This document shows positions 16,928 through 24,750 of a DNA stretch of 64,000 nucleotides, piece by piece. The stretch is from positions 5,961 to 69,960 of the forward strand of contig JBKBKV010000003.1 of assembly GCA_046294495.1 (NCBI GenBank), read 5' to 3'. The translations under genes and the position numbers were made by a program. The notes below the pieces were generated by a model that saw only the letters and a list, made by a program, of their open reading frames with translations, did not search any database and was not told where the DNA came from. Numbering within the stretch: position 1 is the stretch's first letter; each line of letters starts with the position of its first letter. This DNA comes from HRBIN23 sp046294495. Lineage in GTDB: Bacteria > Chloroflexota > Dehalococcoidia > Lucifugimonadales > HRBIN23.

Positions 16928-17284
16928 TTAGATAGCCAGCCACCCAAGACGCACGGCAGTAACTACTGCGTGGGTTCGGTCGCTGGCCTGGAGTTTGGTC
17001 ATAACCCAGGTGAGGTGTTGTTTCACGGTGCGCTCGGAGATGCCCAGGTGGTGGGCGATGCGTTTGTTGGAGTAGCCCTCTGCCACCAGGGCCAGCACCT
17101 GGCGCTCCCGCTGGGTCAGGGGGCGCACATCCCGGGGCAGGCGACTCGCCTGCCGAGGGCGGATCACCACCCCTCCATTGATGTGGACGATGCTCAGCGG
17201 GAAGTCCCCGGTGGAGTCTGCCGGGATAGGATAGGGCGCCGCTGGGGTGGGCTGCAGAACCTGGGGTGCCACCGACATTGCCAT
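16928..17284 (-). CDS. LuxR-type helix-turn-helix regulator (no receiver domain)
   Basis: The 118-residue protein consists of a variable N-terminal 50 residues and a GerE/LuxR HTH (about 55-115): LTQRERQVLALVAEGYSNKRIA, then ISERTVKQHLTWVMTKL. No phospho-receiver or autoinducer domain precedes the HTH. AAGGAG lies 7 bases before the ATG at 17284, which is preferred to an upstream in-frame start. It is the first gene of the minus-strand pil cluster, 36 bases before the next gene, and faces the minor-pilin operon, so it could control either half. Confidence 0.85.
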   Translation of the reverse strand: MAMSVAPQVLQPTPAAPYPIPADSTGDFPLSIVHINGGVVIRPRQASRLPRDVRPLTQRERQVLALVAEGYSNKRIAHHLGISERTVKQHLTWVMTKLQASDRTHAVVTAVRLGWLAI

Positions 17285-17602
17285 GCCTGGTCTCCTTCTG
17301 TTGGCCGTTGGGGGGAACCTGCTACCCCCGCCTTGCCCATAGCCTAACGCCCTCGCGGTGTGTAAAGGGTTTGGGCTTGTTGAAATCTTCATTAGCAGAC
17401 GGCCCCTGGACATTGGCCGGGGCGCCGCCTTCCGTCTGCTGGTCCCCCAAAGCCTTTTGCCGCCAAGGGCTACTTTAGGGTGTGGGGAGCGCGGGCGATA
17501 CCAGGACTACACCCAAAGGGCCTGAAACGCCCCCCACAACCCCTGAGTAGAACCCGCCCCCTAAGAATGGAAAGGCCCCCCTCAAGGACACACAGGGAAT
17601 AC

Positions 17603-17648
17603 CCCCTTTGCCCGTCTTGCGACTATTGGACGATGCGAGGCAAAGGGG
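17603..17648 (+). promoter_or_regulatory. Stem-loop in the leader of the minor-pilin operon
   Basis: CCCCTTTGCC (17603-17612) pairs perfectly with GGCAAAGGGG (17639-17648), with an inner CGTC/GACG pairing. It ends 31 bases before the first minor-pilin start. The 395-base gap 17285-17679 has no other gene I can support. The hairpin does not match the c-di-GMP riboswitch consensus. It could affect translation or stability of the leader, or act as an operator. Confidence 0.4.
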
Positions 17649-17679
17649 TAGGGGATAGGATGGCAGAGGAGGGTATGGG

Positions 17680-18042
17680 ATGACGCTAAGAGGTGAGGCA
17701 GGGTCAGCCCTGGCAGAGACGGTTATCGCTGTGATGCTCTTCTCTGCTCTGGGCACGGCGGTGCTGGCAGGGGTCTCTACTCTTTACTCCTCCGGTGCCC
17801 GCACCGAAAGCCAGGCCATAGCCGAGCAGGTGGCCCGAAGCCAGATGGAGCGTGTTTTTGCCTCCTCTTACCTATCTCCACCAGCAAACTATCCAACGGT
17901 GGATGTGCCTGCTGGCTACGGCGTAGAGGCGGTAGCCCAGCCCTACGGCGCCGGGGACCCTCGTTTAGAGAGGGTCGTTGTGCGGGTGAGCCACGCCGGC
18001 CGAGAGGTGCTGGTGCTAGAAACCCTGCGCTCCCAGCCCTAG
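17680..18042 (+). CDS. Minor pilin / pseudopilin (PilV/GspI-like)
   Basis: The 120-residue prepilin-like protein has a short leader ending in GEAG, a cleavage site before SALAETVIAVML with Glu at +5, and a hydrophobic helix to about residue 36. The rest is a small globular domain with no cysteine. GGAGGG precedes the ATG. It starts a three-gene plus-strand minor-pilin operon divergent from the main pil cluster; the minor-pilin order resembles the I-J-K priming complex of type II secretion and type IV pilus systems. Confidence 0.8.
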   Translation: MTLRGEAGSALAETVIAVMLFSALGTAVLAGVSTLYSSGARTESQAIAEQVARSQMERVFASSYLSPPANYPTVDVPAGYGVEAVAQPYGAGDPRLERVVVRVSHAGREVLVLETLRSQP

Positions 18043-18051
18043 GGGAAAAAG

Positions 18052-18564
18052 ATGAAAGGGTTGTGGCGCAACCTAGTGGGCTTGCTCCCATTCTTGGCTG
18101 CAGACGCCTACGGCTCCACCCTGGTAGAGGTAGTAGTAGCAGTAGGCATCACCACTTTGGCCGTGGGTATGGTAGGTAAGGGCATTTTCCAGGTCTTCTC
18201 CCTGGAGAGGTCGTGGCGAGAGCGTATAACAGCCACCCGAGAAGTGCGCCAGGCTTTTACATGGTTCGCCAGAGATGCCCTGAACACCAGTTCCCTTACC
18301 TTGCAAGACGGCGCTCCTCCTGCCCAGGCCGTTACCCTCTCCTGGACAGATCGCAACGGTGCCCTCCATAGCGTAACCTACTCCCTTTCCGGGGGTCTGC
18401 TGGTGCGGGAGGAGAGCGGTGTCCAAGGCGTCCTGGCCCGAAATGTAACGGCGGGGGGCTTCTCCCTGTCTGGGGGGGTATTAACCTTCCAACTGGAGGT
18501 GCAGACACCCAGGGGCATAGCGAAGGAGGGCGCTCTGCAGACTTACCTGCGGAGGCTGGAATGA
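18052..18564 (+). CDS. Minor pilin / pseudopilin (PilW/GspJ-like)
   Basis: The 170-residue protein has an unusually long leader for a prepilin (about 21 residues) ending in DAYG, then STLVEVVVAVGI with Glu at +5 and a hydrophobic helix. The remainder is beta-rich, with a TYSLSGGLLVREESG segment typical of GspJ/PilW-type domains. It begins 9 bases after the preceding pilin and its stop overlaps the next start as ATGA, so the three are translated together. Confidence 0.78.
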   Translation: MKGLWRNLVGLLPFLAADAYGSTLVEVVVAVGITTLAVGMVGKGIFQVFSLERSWRERITATREVRQAFTWFARDALNTSSLTLQDGAPPAQAVTLSWTDRNGALHSVTYSLSGGLLVREESGVQGVLARNVTAGGFSLSGGVLTFQLEVQTPRGIAKEGALQTYLRRLE

Positions 18565-19847
18565 TGCGCCGCCTCGCCACGGGGCAAGGGGGGACGATGC
18601 TGGTGCTTGTACTCGCCTTTATGGCTCTGGCAGTGCCACTGGTGAGCGCTGCCCTGGGGCTGGCCAGCACCCTGGCTCGGGACTCGGCCCTGAAGACCCG
18701 TATGGCCAAGAGCCAGTATGCTGTCCTGGGAGGGGGGGAGCACGCCTTCTACCGCCTGCGCTATGAGCCGGGCTATGCGGAAAGCATCCCCCAGGACACC
18801 CCCCACACCTACACCCTTATTCTGAACGGCCGGGAGGTGTCGGTGTCGGTGCGTCGTCCCACAGACCCCATCGGCCCACCTCCCCCGCCCGGGGCAGATA
18901 GACAGCCCAGGCTCCAGGCCAGCAAGGAAGTTACCCCCACCTTCGCCCCACCCAACACCCTCACCTCCTTTACCTACACCATTACCGTTCAAAACAGAGG
19001 GGGGACAGTGGCTACTTTGGATAGCATCCACGACACCTTGCCCCCGGGCTTTACCTATATGGCCGGCTCCACCCAGGGCGTTACCACCAGCGACCCCTCT
19101 TTAGATAATGATGATGGCGTCCTAACCCTTACCTGGGATGTATCCTCTCTACGGGTCCGCCTCCAGCCGGGGGAGAGTGTAACCCTCACCTTTACTGCCC
19201 AGGCTAGTGTGGCCCAGGGGAACTACTGCAACGAGGCGTGGGTAGACCCTGGGGGCTACCGCACCAGCAGTGGCAAGACGGCCAAGGTGAGGGTCGGCTC
19301 TCCCCAAAATGACCTATGCACAGGCCCCGCTGTCGCCATTAGCAAGGACGCCTCCACAGCCTCCCAGTCCCGCTCATCCGACATTGTGATAGGCACTGGA
19401 GGCGTGCTGACCTACACAATCACCGTGCAGAACATAGGCTCTGTTGCCCTGAACCTGGGGCGTGTGCGAGACTTCCTGCCCCCCGGTTTCACCTATATGC
19501 CCGGCTCCACAGGGGGGGACTTTACCACTGCCGACCCCTCCATAACCCAGTTCCAGGGGGGCCAACGCCTGGACTGGACTTTCACCCCCAGGAAGCGCAT
19601 TCAGCCCGGGGAGAGCAAGGCCCTGTTCTTCCAGGTCAGGGCTACCAGCATACCTGGGGAATACTGGAACGAGGGGCAACTGACTTTCAATGAGTTTGAT
19701 GCCCCCGTAGCCATCTGGCCCACGGCCCGCGTAACTGTGATAGAGATGTTCCAGGTCTCCGCCACCGACGGGGAGAGCACCCACCTCCGGGAGGCGTGGT
19801 TAGCCCAGGACGGCCCTGTTACAAGCCACTGGGAACTGGTCCGCTAG
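18561..19847 (+). CDS. PilX/GspK-like minor pilin with two DUF11 domains
   Basis: The 428-residue protein starts with a short leader (GQGG) and a hydrophobic helix TMLVLVLAFMALAVPLVSA like a pseudopilin, but Leu stands at position +5 where Glu is usual. Loss of this Glu is known for GspK-type tip pseudopilins. About 50 residues of pilin-like sequence are followed by two DUF11 (conserved repeat) beta domains, about 118-235 and 255-395, each with an SFTYTITVQN-type or LTYTITVQN start and an LPPGFTYM(A/P)GST motif. DUF11 domains are common in surface adhesins. I infer a pilus-tip protein with an adhesive stalk. Confidence 0.75.
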   Translation: MMRRLATGQGGTMLVLVLAFMALAVPLVSAALGLASTLARDSALKTRMAKSQYAVLGGGEHAFYRLRYEPGYAESIPQDTPHTYTLILNGREVSVSVRRPTDPIGPPPPPGADRQPRLQASKEVTPTFAPPNTLTSFTYTITVQNRGGTVATLDSIHDTLPPGFTYMAGSTQGVTTSDPSLDNDDGVLTLTWDVSSLRVRLQPGESVTLTFTAQASVAQGNYCNEAWVDPGGYRTSSGKTAKVRVGSPQNDLCTGPAVAISKDASTASQSRSSDIVIGTGGVLTYTITVQNIGSVALNLGRVRDFLPPGFTYMPGSTGGDFTTADPSITQFQGGQRLDWTFTPRKRIQPGESKALFFQVRATSIPGEYWNEGQLTFNEFDAPVAIWPTARVTVIEMFQVSATDGESTHLREAWLAQDGPVTSHWELVR

Positions 19848-19881
19848 GCGAGGCCCCCTGCTCCGCTTAAAAGAGACAGTG

Positions 19882-20082
19882 TGGCCCACACCCCTTACTA
19901 TTGGTCGGCCGCTTTGTAGTGGGCCAGTAGGTGGTTGCCACTCCCCACAGCCCACTCGGCGCTGGTGCCCCAGCAGGCGGCTGCCCAGGGTGCCCTTGTC
20001 CAGAACATCTTTGGTATCCACCTGGGCAGGGAGAAGGGGCGCTCCCGGGCCCAGTGGGGGGTAAAAGGCCCCCCTCCTGGGC
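19882..20082. other. Gene-free region with four successive perfect stem-loops
   Basis: The gap 19848-20259 has no convincing gene before the etfB promoter. Four hairpins follow each other: TGGCCCAC/GTGGGCCA (19882-19889 with 19919-19926), GCTGG/CCAGC (19961-19965 with 19970-19974), CTGCCCAGG/CCTGGGCAG (19981-19989 with 20021-20029), and GCCCAG plus GGGGGG pairing with CCCCCC plus CTGGGC (20049-20082). A T-rich stretch follows near 20096-20103. It may be a structured RNA or a repeat cluster. It does not match tmRNA, SRP RNA, RNase P or a known riboswitch that I can recall. Confidence 0.45.
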
Positions 20083-20165
20083 TGGTTTCCGCCCTCTCTT
20101 TTCAACCATCCCTCCGATAACTCACCCACTCGGTAACGATCTCCTGGGGCAAAAACCGCATTGCC

Positions 20166-20194
20166 TTGACACTCCCTACTACTTGTGATATACT
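20166..20194 (+). promoter_or_regulatory. Sigma-70-type promoter of etfBA
   Basis: TTGACA (20166-20171), a 17-base spacer and TATACT (20189-20194) form one of the best promoters in the window. Transcription would begin near 20201, about 59 bases before the GTG of etfB. Confidence 0.8.
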
Positions 20195-20259
20195 GCACAG
20201 GCTGAGACCTCGGCTCTTTGGGCAATTGGGTTTGCCAAGCCCATTACAAGGAGGCGGCC

Positions 20260-21066
20260 GTGCCCCTGGCTATCGTGGTAACCGCCAAGCAGGTGCTGGA
20301 CCCCGAAACCCCCGCCTCTGCCCTCCAGATAGACCCCGCTCGCAAACGGATGGTCGCCCCAGCCAATGTCCCCCCTGTCGTTAACGGCTTTGACGAGAAC
20401 GCTGTAGAGGCAGCGCTGCGTATAAAAGACGCCTTGGGGGCGCCCAATGTGAAGGTAACCGTTCTGTCGGTCGGCAAGGCGTTTGCCCTGGATGTTATCA
20501 AGAAACCCCTGTCTATGGGAGCCGACGAACTGGTGTTGGTGCAAGACGACGCCTGCGACAACCTGGACGCCTTCCAGACGGCGCGGGTCCTGGCGGCGGC
20601 CATCAAGCAGATGGGCACAGTAGACCTGGTGCTCTGCGGGCGGCAGGCCTCGGACTGGGACCAGTCCCAGGTGCCTCTGGCCCTGGCCGAGTTTCTGGGG
20701 CTGCCCTGCGTGCACATCACCAAGAAGGTGGAGGTGAAGGACAAGACGGTGCTGGTAGAGCGGGTAATTCCCGACGGCACAGAAGTTATCCAGGTGCATC
20801 TGCCCGCTCTGATTACTGTCAGCAACGAACTAGGCCAGCCCCGTTACCCAACCCTGCGGGGAATTATGGCCTCCACCCGCAAACAGCCCATCGTTCGCAA
20901 ACTGGCAGACCTGGGCCTCAACCCGGCTGACCTGGCTCCCAAGGTTGAGTTGTTGGACCTGTTTATCCCCATCCGCCAGAAGAGGTGCGAGATCGTCTCT
21001 GGGGACAACGACGAGGAGAAGGGGCGGAACTTGGCCCGGCGCCTTCGGGAAGCCAAACTTATCTAG
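20260..21066 (+). CDS. etfB: Electron transfer flavoprotein beta subunit
   Basis: EtfB pairs with EtfA and carries AMP or FAD; the complex takes electrons from acyl-CoA or related dehydrogenases. The 268-residue protein begins LAIVVTAKQVLDPE and includes NGFDENAVEAALRIKD, the GADELVLVQD strand and the CGRQASDWDQSQV adenine-binding loop. GTG at 20260 is the start, with AAGGAGG 6 bases upstream; an in-frame ATG at 20218 has no ribosome site and adds non-family sequence. It precedes etfA by 12 bases. No ETF:quinone oxidoreductase is adjacent, so the electron acceptor is not known. Confidence 0.93.
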   Translation: MPLAIVVTAKQVLDPETPASALQIDPARKRMVAPANVPPVVNGFDENAVEAALRIKDALGAPNVKVTVLSVGKAFALDVIKKPLSMGADELVLVQDDACDNLDAFQTARVLAAAIKQMGTVDLVLCGRQASDWDQSQVPLALAEFLGLPCVHITKKVEVKDKTVLVERVIPDGTEVIQVHLPALITVSNELGQPRYPTLRGIMASTRKQPIVRKLADLGLNPADLAPKVELLDLFIPIRQKRCEIVSGDNDEEKGRNLARRLREAKLI

Positions 21067-21078
21067 CAGAGGTGCACC

Positions 21079-22062
21079 ATGCCAGGTGTCCTTATCTTCG
21101 CTGAAGTGGTTGACGGTAGACTGTCTTCTATCGCTAAGGAACTCCTGGCCGCCGGCCATCCCCTTGCCCAGGCCCTTGGGGAGCCTCTGGCTGCCTTTGT
21201 CCCCGCCGAGAAGGGGGCAGAGGCCGCCAAAGAGGCAACCGCCTTCGGGGCGGAGCAGGTGTTCGTGGCGGAGCACCCCCTCTTGAAAGAGCCCCACCCC
21301 GATTACCACTTGGCTGCCCTAGAGGGGGCTGTGAAGCAATTGAGCCCCTCTGCCGTCCTCCTGGGCAAGACCCCCTTGGGTATCAATGTGGGGCCACGCT
21401 TGGCCTTCCGTATGGGTGTAGGGGTTGCCCAGGATGTGGTCTCCCTCAAGATAGAAGGGGGGGCCCTTATCGCCGAGCGCCCCGTTTACGGGGGCAACGC
21501 TATGGCCAGGGTTGCCCTGCGCCACAAGCCTTTCGTGGCCACGGTTCGCCCAAAGGCCTTTGAACCCCTTGAAGCTAACCCTGGCAACACGGCGGTCGTG
21601 CAGAGCCTCCCCGTAGCCCTGGACCCCCAGAGCGTCAAGGTCAAGGTGCTGGAGCGAAAGAAAGTTGAGGCAACAGGCATTCGCCTGGAAGACGCCCGGG
21701 TCGTGGTGGGCGGAGGGCGCGGGCTGGGGGGCCCCGAACCTTTCCAGCAACTGGAGGAACTGGCCCGCTTGCTGGGTGGAGCGGTGGGCGCCTCACGGGC
21801 CGTGTGCGACGCCGGCTGGCTGCCCTATCAATACCAAATTGGCCTCACCGGCAAAACTATAACCGCCGACCTCTACATCGCCATCGCCATCTCCGGGGCG
21901 AGCCAGCATATGGCCGGCGTCTCTACCGTGAAGAATATCGTGGCTATCAACAAGGACGCCGACGCCCCTATCTTCCAGGAGGCTCGCTTCGGCGTCGTGG
22001 GCGACTGGAAGAAGGTGCTACCTGCCTTCACCGACGAAGTGCGCAAACTCCTCCAGCCATAG
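21079..22062 (+). CDS. etfA: Electron transfer flavoprotein alpha subunit
   Basis: The 327-residue EtfA has the N-terminal alpha/beta domain and a C-terminal FAD domain with the signature ARVVVGGGRGLGGPE, ASRAVCDAGWLPYQYQIGLTGK and GASQHMAGV, then IVAINKDADAPIF. These residues hold the FAD that relays electrons. It is cotranscribed with etfB. The presence of ETF with CoA-transferases and a thiolase-like protein elsewhere in the window fits acyl-CoA oxidation. Confidence 0.95.
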   Translation: MPGVLIFAEVVDGRLSSIAKELLAAGHPLAQALGEPLAAFVPAEKGAEAAKEATAFGAEQVFVAEHPLLKEPHPDYHLAALEGAVKQLSPSAVLLGKTPLGINVGPRLAFRMGVGVAQDVVSLKIEGGALIAERPVYGGNAMARVALRHKPFVATVRPKAFEPLEANPGNTAVVQSLPVALDPQSVKVKVLERKKVEATGIRLEDARVVVGGGRGLGGPEPFQQLEELARLLGGAVGASRAVCDAGWLPYQYQIGLTGKTITADLYIAIAISGASQHMAGVSTVKNIVAINKDADAPIFQEARFGVVGDWKKVLPAFTDEVRKLLQP

Positions 22063-22110
22063 CACCAACCAAGCGATGGGACCATATCAGCGGACGGGGG
22101 AGGTGTAACC

Positions 22111-22548
22111 GTGGACATGGAGTTCACCATAGACCTGCAAAGGGTGCGCTCGGGGCTGGAGCAGGCGGATGTGGTCTCCCTCTTCTTCCCCCGCCTGCGA
22201 AAGACATTGGTGATTGACTTCCGGTGCACAGCCGATGAGCCCCCACTAGTGCGCATCGCCCCTATGACCAGTTCCTTAGCGGAACGGCTTCGCAGTGTGC
22301 GCCGTATGCGCCCCCATTGGCCACGCCCCAAGAAACTTATGGCGATCCCCTGGCCTCGCTATGTGGACAGCCTCTTCCGTCTCCAAGTGGCCGATGCCCT
22401 TCTAGGGCGAGTGGCTTCCTGTGGGCACCCTGAGGCTGTGAAGCAGTGTCGTCTTGCTCTTGAGGAACTGCGCCGGCTGGAGCGCCGGGAACTGGGGGCG
22501 GTCATCCGCGGGGACAACTACCACACAATTTGGGCACGCAAAGCATAG
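22111..22548 (+). CDS. Hypothetical protein downstream of etfA
   Basis: The 145-residue protein is not recognised. It is rich in Arg and Leu, has no membrane segment, and begins with strands (EFTIDLQRVRSGL, then KTLVIDFRC) followed by a helical C-terminus (LEELRRLERRELGAVIRG). GTG at 22111 has GGGGGAGG upstream; ATG at 22117 is possible. It follows etfA by 48 bases in the same direction and may belong to the etf transcript. No function is assigned. Confidence 0.6.
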   Translation: MDMEFTIDLQRVRSGLEQADVVSLFFPRLRKTLVIDFRCTADEPPLVRIAPMTSSLAERLRSVRRMRPHWPRPKKLMAIPWPRYVDSLFRLQVADALLGRVASCGHPEAVKQCRLALEELRRLERRELGAVIRGDNYHTIWARKA

Positions 22549-22569
22549 CCAGCCCAGGCCAGCCCCCCC

Positions 22570-23076
22570 ATGTATCTGATACTGGTTATCCTACATCTGC
22601 TGGGGGCAGTGATATGGTTCGGGGGTATCCTCTTCATAGCCCTGGTGCTGGTGCCTGTGAGCCGCGCCTTTGGAGACACAGGTAACGCCCTGGTGCGGGC
22701 TGTGGGCAGGCGCTTCCTGTGGGTTGCCTGGCCGGCTATTGCCCTCGCCGTGGCGACGGGGATTGTGCTGGGCTTCAACCGGGGCTTTCTGGAGGCGCTG
22801 TTTACCGGTTCCCTTTTTGATTTTCCCCAGGGGGGCCTGTTCACCCTAAAGGTGCTCCTGGTGCTGGCCTCCCTGGTGCTGGAAGCCCTCCACGACTGGG
22901 TGGTGGGGCCACGAGGCGGACGACTAGAGCGCGCTGCCCTTGCCACTAACCCACCCGACCCGGCCCTGCTGGCTAAGGCCCAGGCCATGCGCCGGGCCAC
23001 CGCACGCATCGCCAGCGTCAACGGCGGGGTGGTGCTGGCTATTGTTATCATAGGCGTGTGGTTGAGTAGGGGATAA
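22570..23076 (+). CDS. CopD-like four-helix membrane protein
   Basis: The 168-residue protein has about four membrane helices. The first helix LVILHLLGAVIWFGGILFI holds His9 and Trp16 and resembles the start of CopD-family and related quinone or copper membrane proteins. A second His lies in VLEALHDWV. Such proteins are linked to copper uptake or heme-type electron transport, but the family is broad. It follows the hypothetical gene by 21 bases. The role is uncertain. Confidence 0.6.
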   Translation: MYLILVILHLLGAVIWFGGILFIALVLVPVSRAFGDTGNALVRAVGRRFLWVAWPAIALAVATGIVLGFNRGFLEALFTGSLFDFPQGGLFTLKVLLVLASLVLEALHDWVVGPRGGRLERAALATNPPDPALLAKAQAMRRATARIASVNGGVVLAIVIIGVWLSRG

Positions 23077-23077
23077 A

Positions 23078-23100
23078 AGGGAAGAAAAGGGGCCTTCCCT
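23078..23100. other. Hairpin after the CopD-like gene
   Basis: AGGGAAG (23078-23084) pairs with CTTCCCT (23094-23100). It stands directly after the stop codon and may end or stabilise the etf-region transcript, although no U-run follows. The rest of the 189-base gap before dnaA shows no clear DnaA boxes. Confidence 0.3.
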
Positions 23101-23265
23101 AAGGGCAAGTATCTCCCTGTGAAATGCCCGCTCGCTCCCTTGCACCCGCCACCGCCTTGCGCTAGGCTTATATGAACCTAGCCGCTTTAGCACGGCCCAG
23201 CCCCTGAGTGCCGCCGCAACATAGTGCGATACACACTGCACCCAACTGCGCAAGAGGTTTAGGGT

Positions 23266-24645
23266 ATGTATCAGTCCAGCACGCCCAGCCCCCAGGGGGT
23301 ATGGGAGAGGGTGTTGGGCCTGCTCCAGATAGAGGTGGCCCGAGGCACTTACGAGGCCTTTCTGCGGGAGACGGTGGGCCTTGCGCTGGATGGGGAACGC
23401 TTTGTTGTCGGCACGCCCAGCCCCTTTGCCAAGACATACCTGGAACAGCGCGCCTACGGCCTGGTGCGGGATGCCCTGGAGCGCACCCTGGGACGCCCGG
23501 TAGAGGTGGAGTTCCGTGTTGTGCCTAAAGGCCTGGGATATGCAGACAGGGGCGCCCATCCCCCCAACATACCTGCCCCCCACGCAGACGCCCGCGGGGA
23601 ATCATTAGGAACGCCTCTCAACACCCACTATACCTTCGCCACTTTCATCGTGGGGGAATCCAACCGCTACGCCCATGCCGCTGCTGTAGCCGGGGCCGAG
23701 CACCCCGGGACGAAATACAACCCCATTTTCATCTATTCCGATGTGGGGCTGGGCAAAACCCACCTCCTCCACGCCATTGGCCACCGCTGTCTGGAGCGGG
23801 GCATGCGCGTCCTCTACACCAGCGCCGAGCAGTTCACCAACCAGTTCATTCGCTCTATCCGTGAGGGGCAAGGGGAAGCCTTCCGCCTGCAGTTCCGGAG
23901 CATAGACATCCTGCTGGTAGACGATGTGCACTTCCTCATCGGCAAGGAGCAGACCCAGGAGGCCTTCTTCCACATCTTCAACGAACTACACAACGCCAGC
24001 AAGCAAATTGTCCTCACATGCGACCGTCCCCCAAAGTCCTTGCGCCCGCTGGAGGACCGCTTGCGCTCCCGCTTCGAGTGGGGCCTGGTAGCCGATATCC
24101 AGCCCCCTGACCTGGAGACACGCCTGGCCATCCTCCGCGCCAAGTCGGAAGCCCTGGGCCTGGCGGTGCCTTCCCCTGTGCTAGACTTCCTGGGTAAGCG
24201 CATCTACCGATCTATCCGGGAACTGGAAGGGGTGCTCAACCGCTTGGCGGCCCTGGCCGACCTGACAGGGCGTCCCATTACCCTGGACCTGGCGCAACAA
24301 GCCCTGGTGTTGCCCGGCACCCGCAACGAGCGCAGACCCCTGGACCCGGAAGAGGTGGTGAGTATGGTGGCCCAACACTTCGGTCTGGAGCCAATGACCT
24401 TGAAAGGCCCCCGAAGGGACAAGACCACCGCTACCGCACGACATATCGCCATGTTCCTGCTGCGAGAGGAGGCCCAGCGCCCCCTCACCGAAATCGGGCG
24501 CTTGCTCGGGGGCAAAGACCATACCACCGTCCTCCACGCCTGCGAGAAGGTGCGCCTGCAAATGGACACCGACCCCCAGGTGCGCCACGCCCTCTTGACC
24601 CTGCGGGAGCGCCTCCAGCGGATTGGGGGCGCCCCTGAAGGGTAA
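23266..24645 (+). CDS. dnaA: Chromosomal replication initiator DnaA
   Basis: The 459-residue initiator has domain I (about 1-90), a short linker, an AAA+ domain (about 118-335) and the DNA-binding domain IV (about 350-455) with ARHIAMFLLREEAQRPL and the signature GGKDHTTVLHACEKV. Walker B is ILLVDDVHFL. The Walker A segment reads YSDVGLGKTHLL where most DnaA proteins have YGGVGLGKTHLL, so the first glycine of GxxxxGKT is Ser158. dnaN, recF and gyrase genes do not follow, and no clear TTATCCACA boxes are seen on either side, so the origin is not evident here. Confidence 0.95.
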   Translation: MYQSSTPSPQGVWERVLGLLQIEVARGTYEAFLRETVGLALDGERFVVGTPSPFAKTYLEQRAYGLVRDALERTLGRPVEVEFRVVPKGLGYADRGAHPPNIPAPHADARGESLGTPLNTHYTFATFIVGESNRYAHAAAVAGAEHPGTKYNPIFIYSDVGLGKTHLLHAIGHRCLERGMRVLYTSAEQFTNQFIRSIREGQGEAFRLQFRSIDILLVDDVHFLIGKEQTQEAFFHIFNELHNASKQIVLTCDRPPKSLRPLEDRLRSRFEWGLVADIQPPDLETRLAILRAKSEALGLAVPSPVLDFLGKRIYRSIRELEGVLNRLAALADLTGRPITLDLAQQALVLPGTRNERRPLDPEEVVSMVAQHFGLEPMTLKGPRRDKTTATARHIAMFLLREEAQRPLTEIGRLLGGKDHTTVLHACEKVRLQMDTDPQVRHALLTLRERLQRIGGAPEG

Positions 24646-24695
24646 AGGGAGAAGACACCCCTGGCAAAAGCCTTACAAAGGGGCTTCACTTGCCC

Positions 24696-24731
24696 TTTAC
24701 GCCACGCCAGAAAAGGCTTATTATAAAGCCT
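24696..24731 (+). promoter_or_regulatory. Promoter with a palindrome across the -10 box
   Basis: TTTACG (24696-24701), a 17-base spacer and TATTAT (24719-24724) form a promoter for the exported protein at 24751. The inverted repeat AGGCTT/AAGCCT (24714-24719 with 24726-24731) covers the -10 box and could be an operator. Confidence 0.55.
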
Positions 24732-24750
24732 AAACCCGAGGAGGATAAAG

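Noticed and set aside
19848..20259. tmRNA, SRP RNA, RNase P RNA, T-box or cobalamin riboswitch in the hairpin-rich gap
   Set aside because: None of the conserved sequence blocks of these families that I could recall is present on either strand.
23077..23265. oriC next to dnaA
   Set aside because: No TTATCCACA-like boxes or AT-rich unwinding region could be seen here or in the 105-base gap after dnaA.
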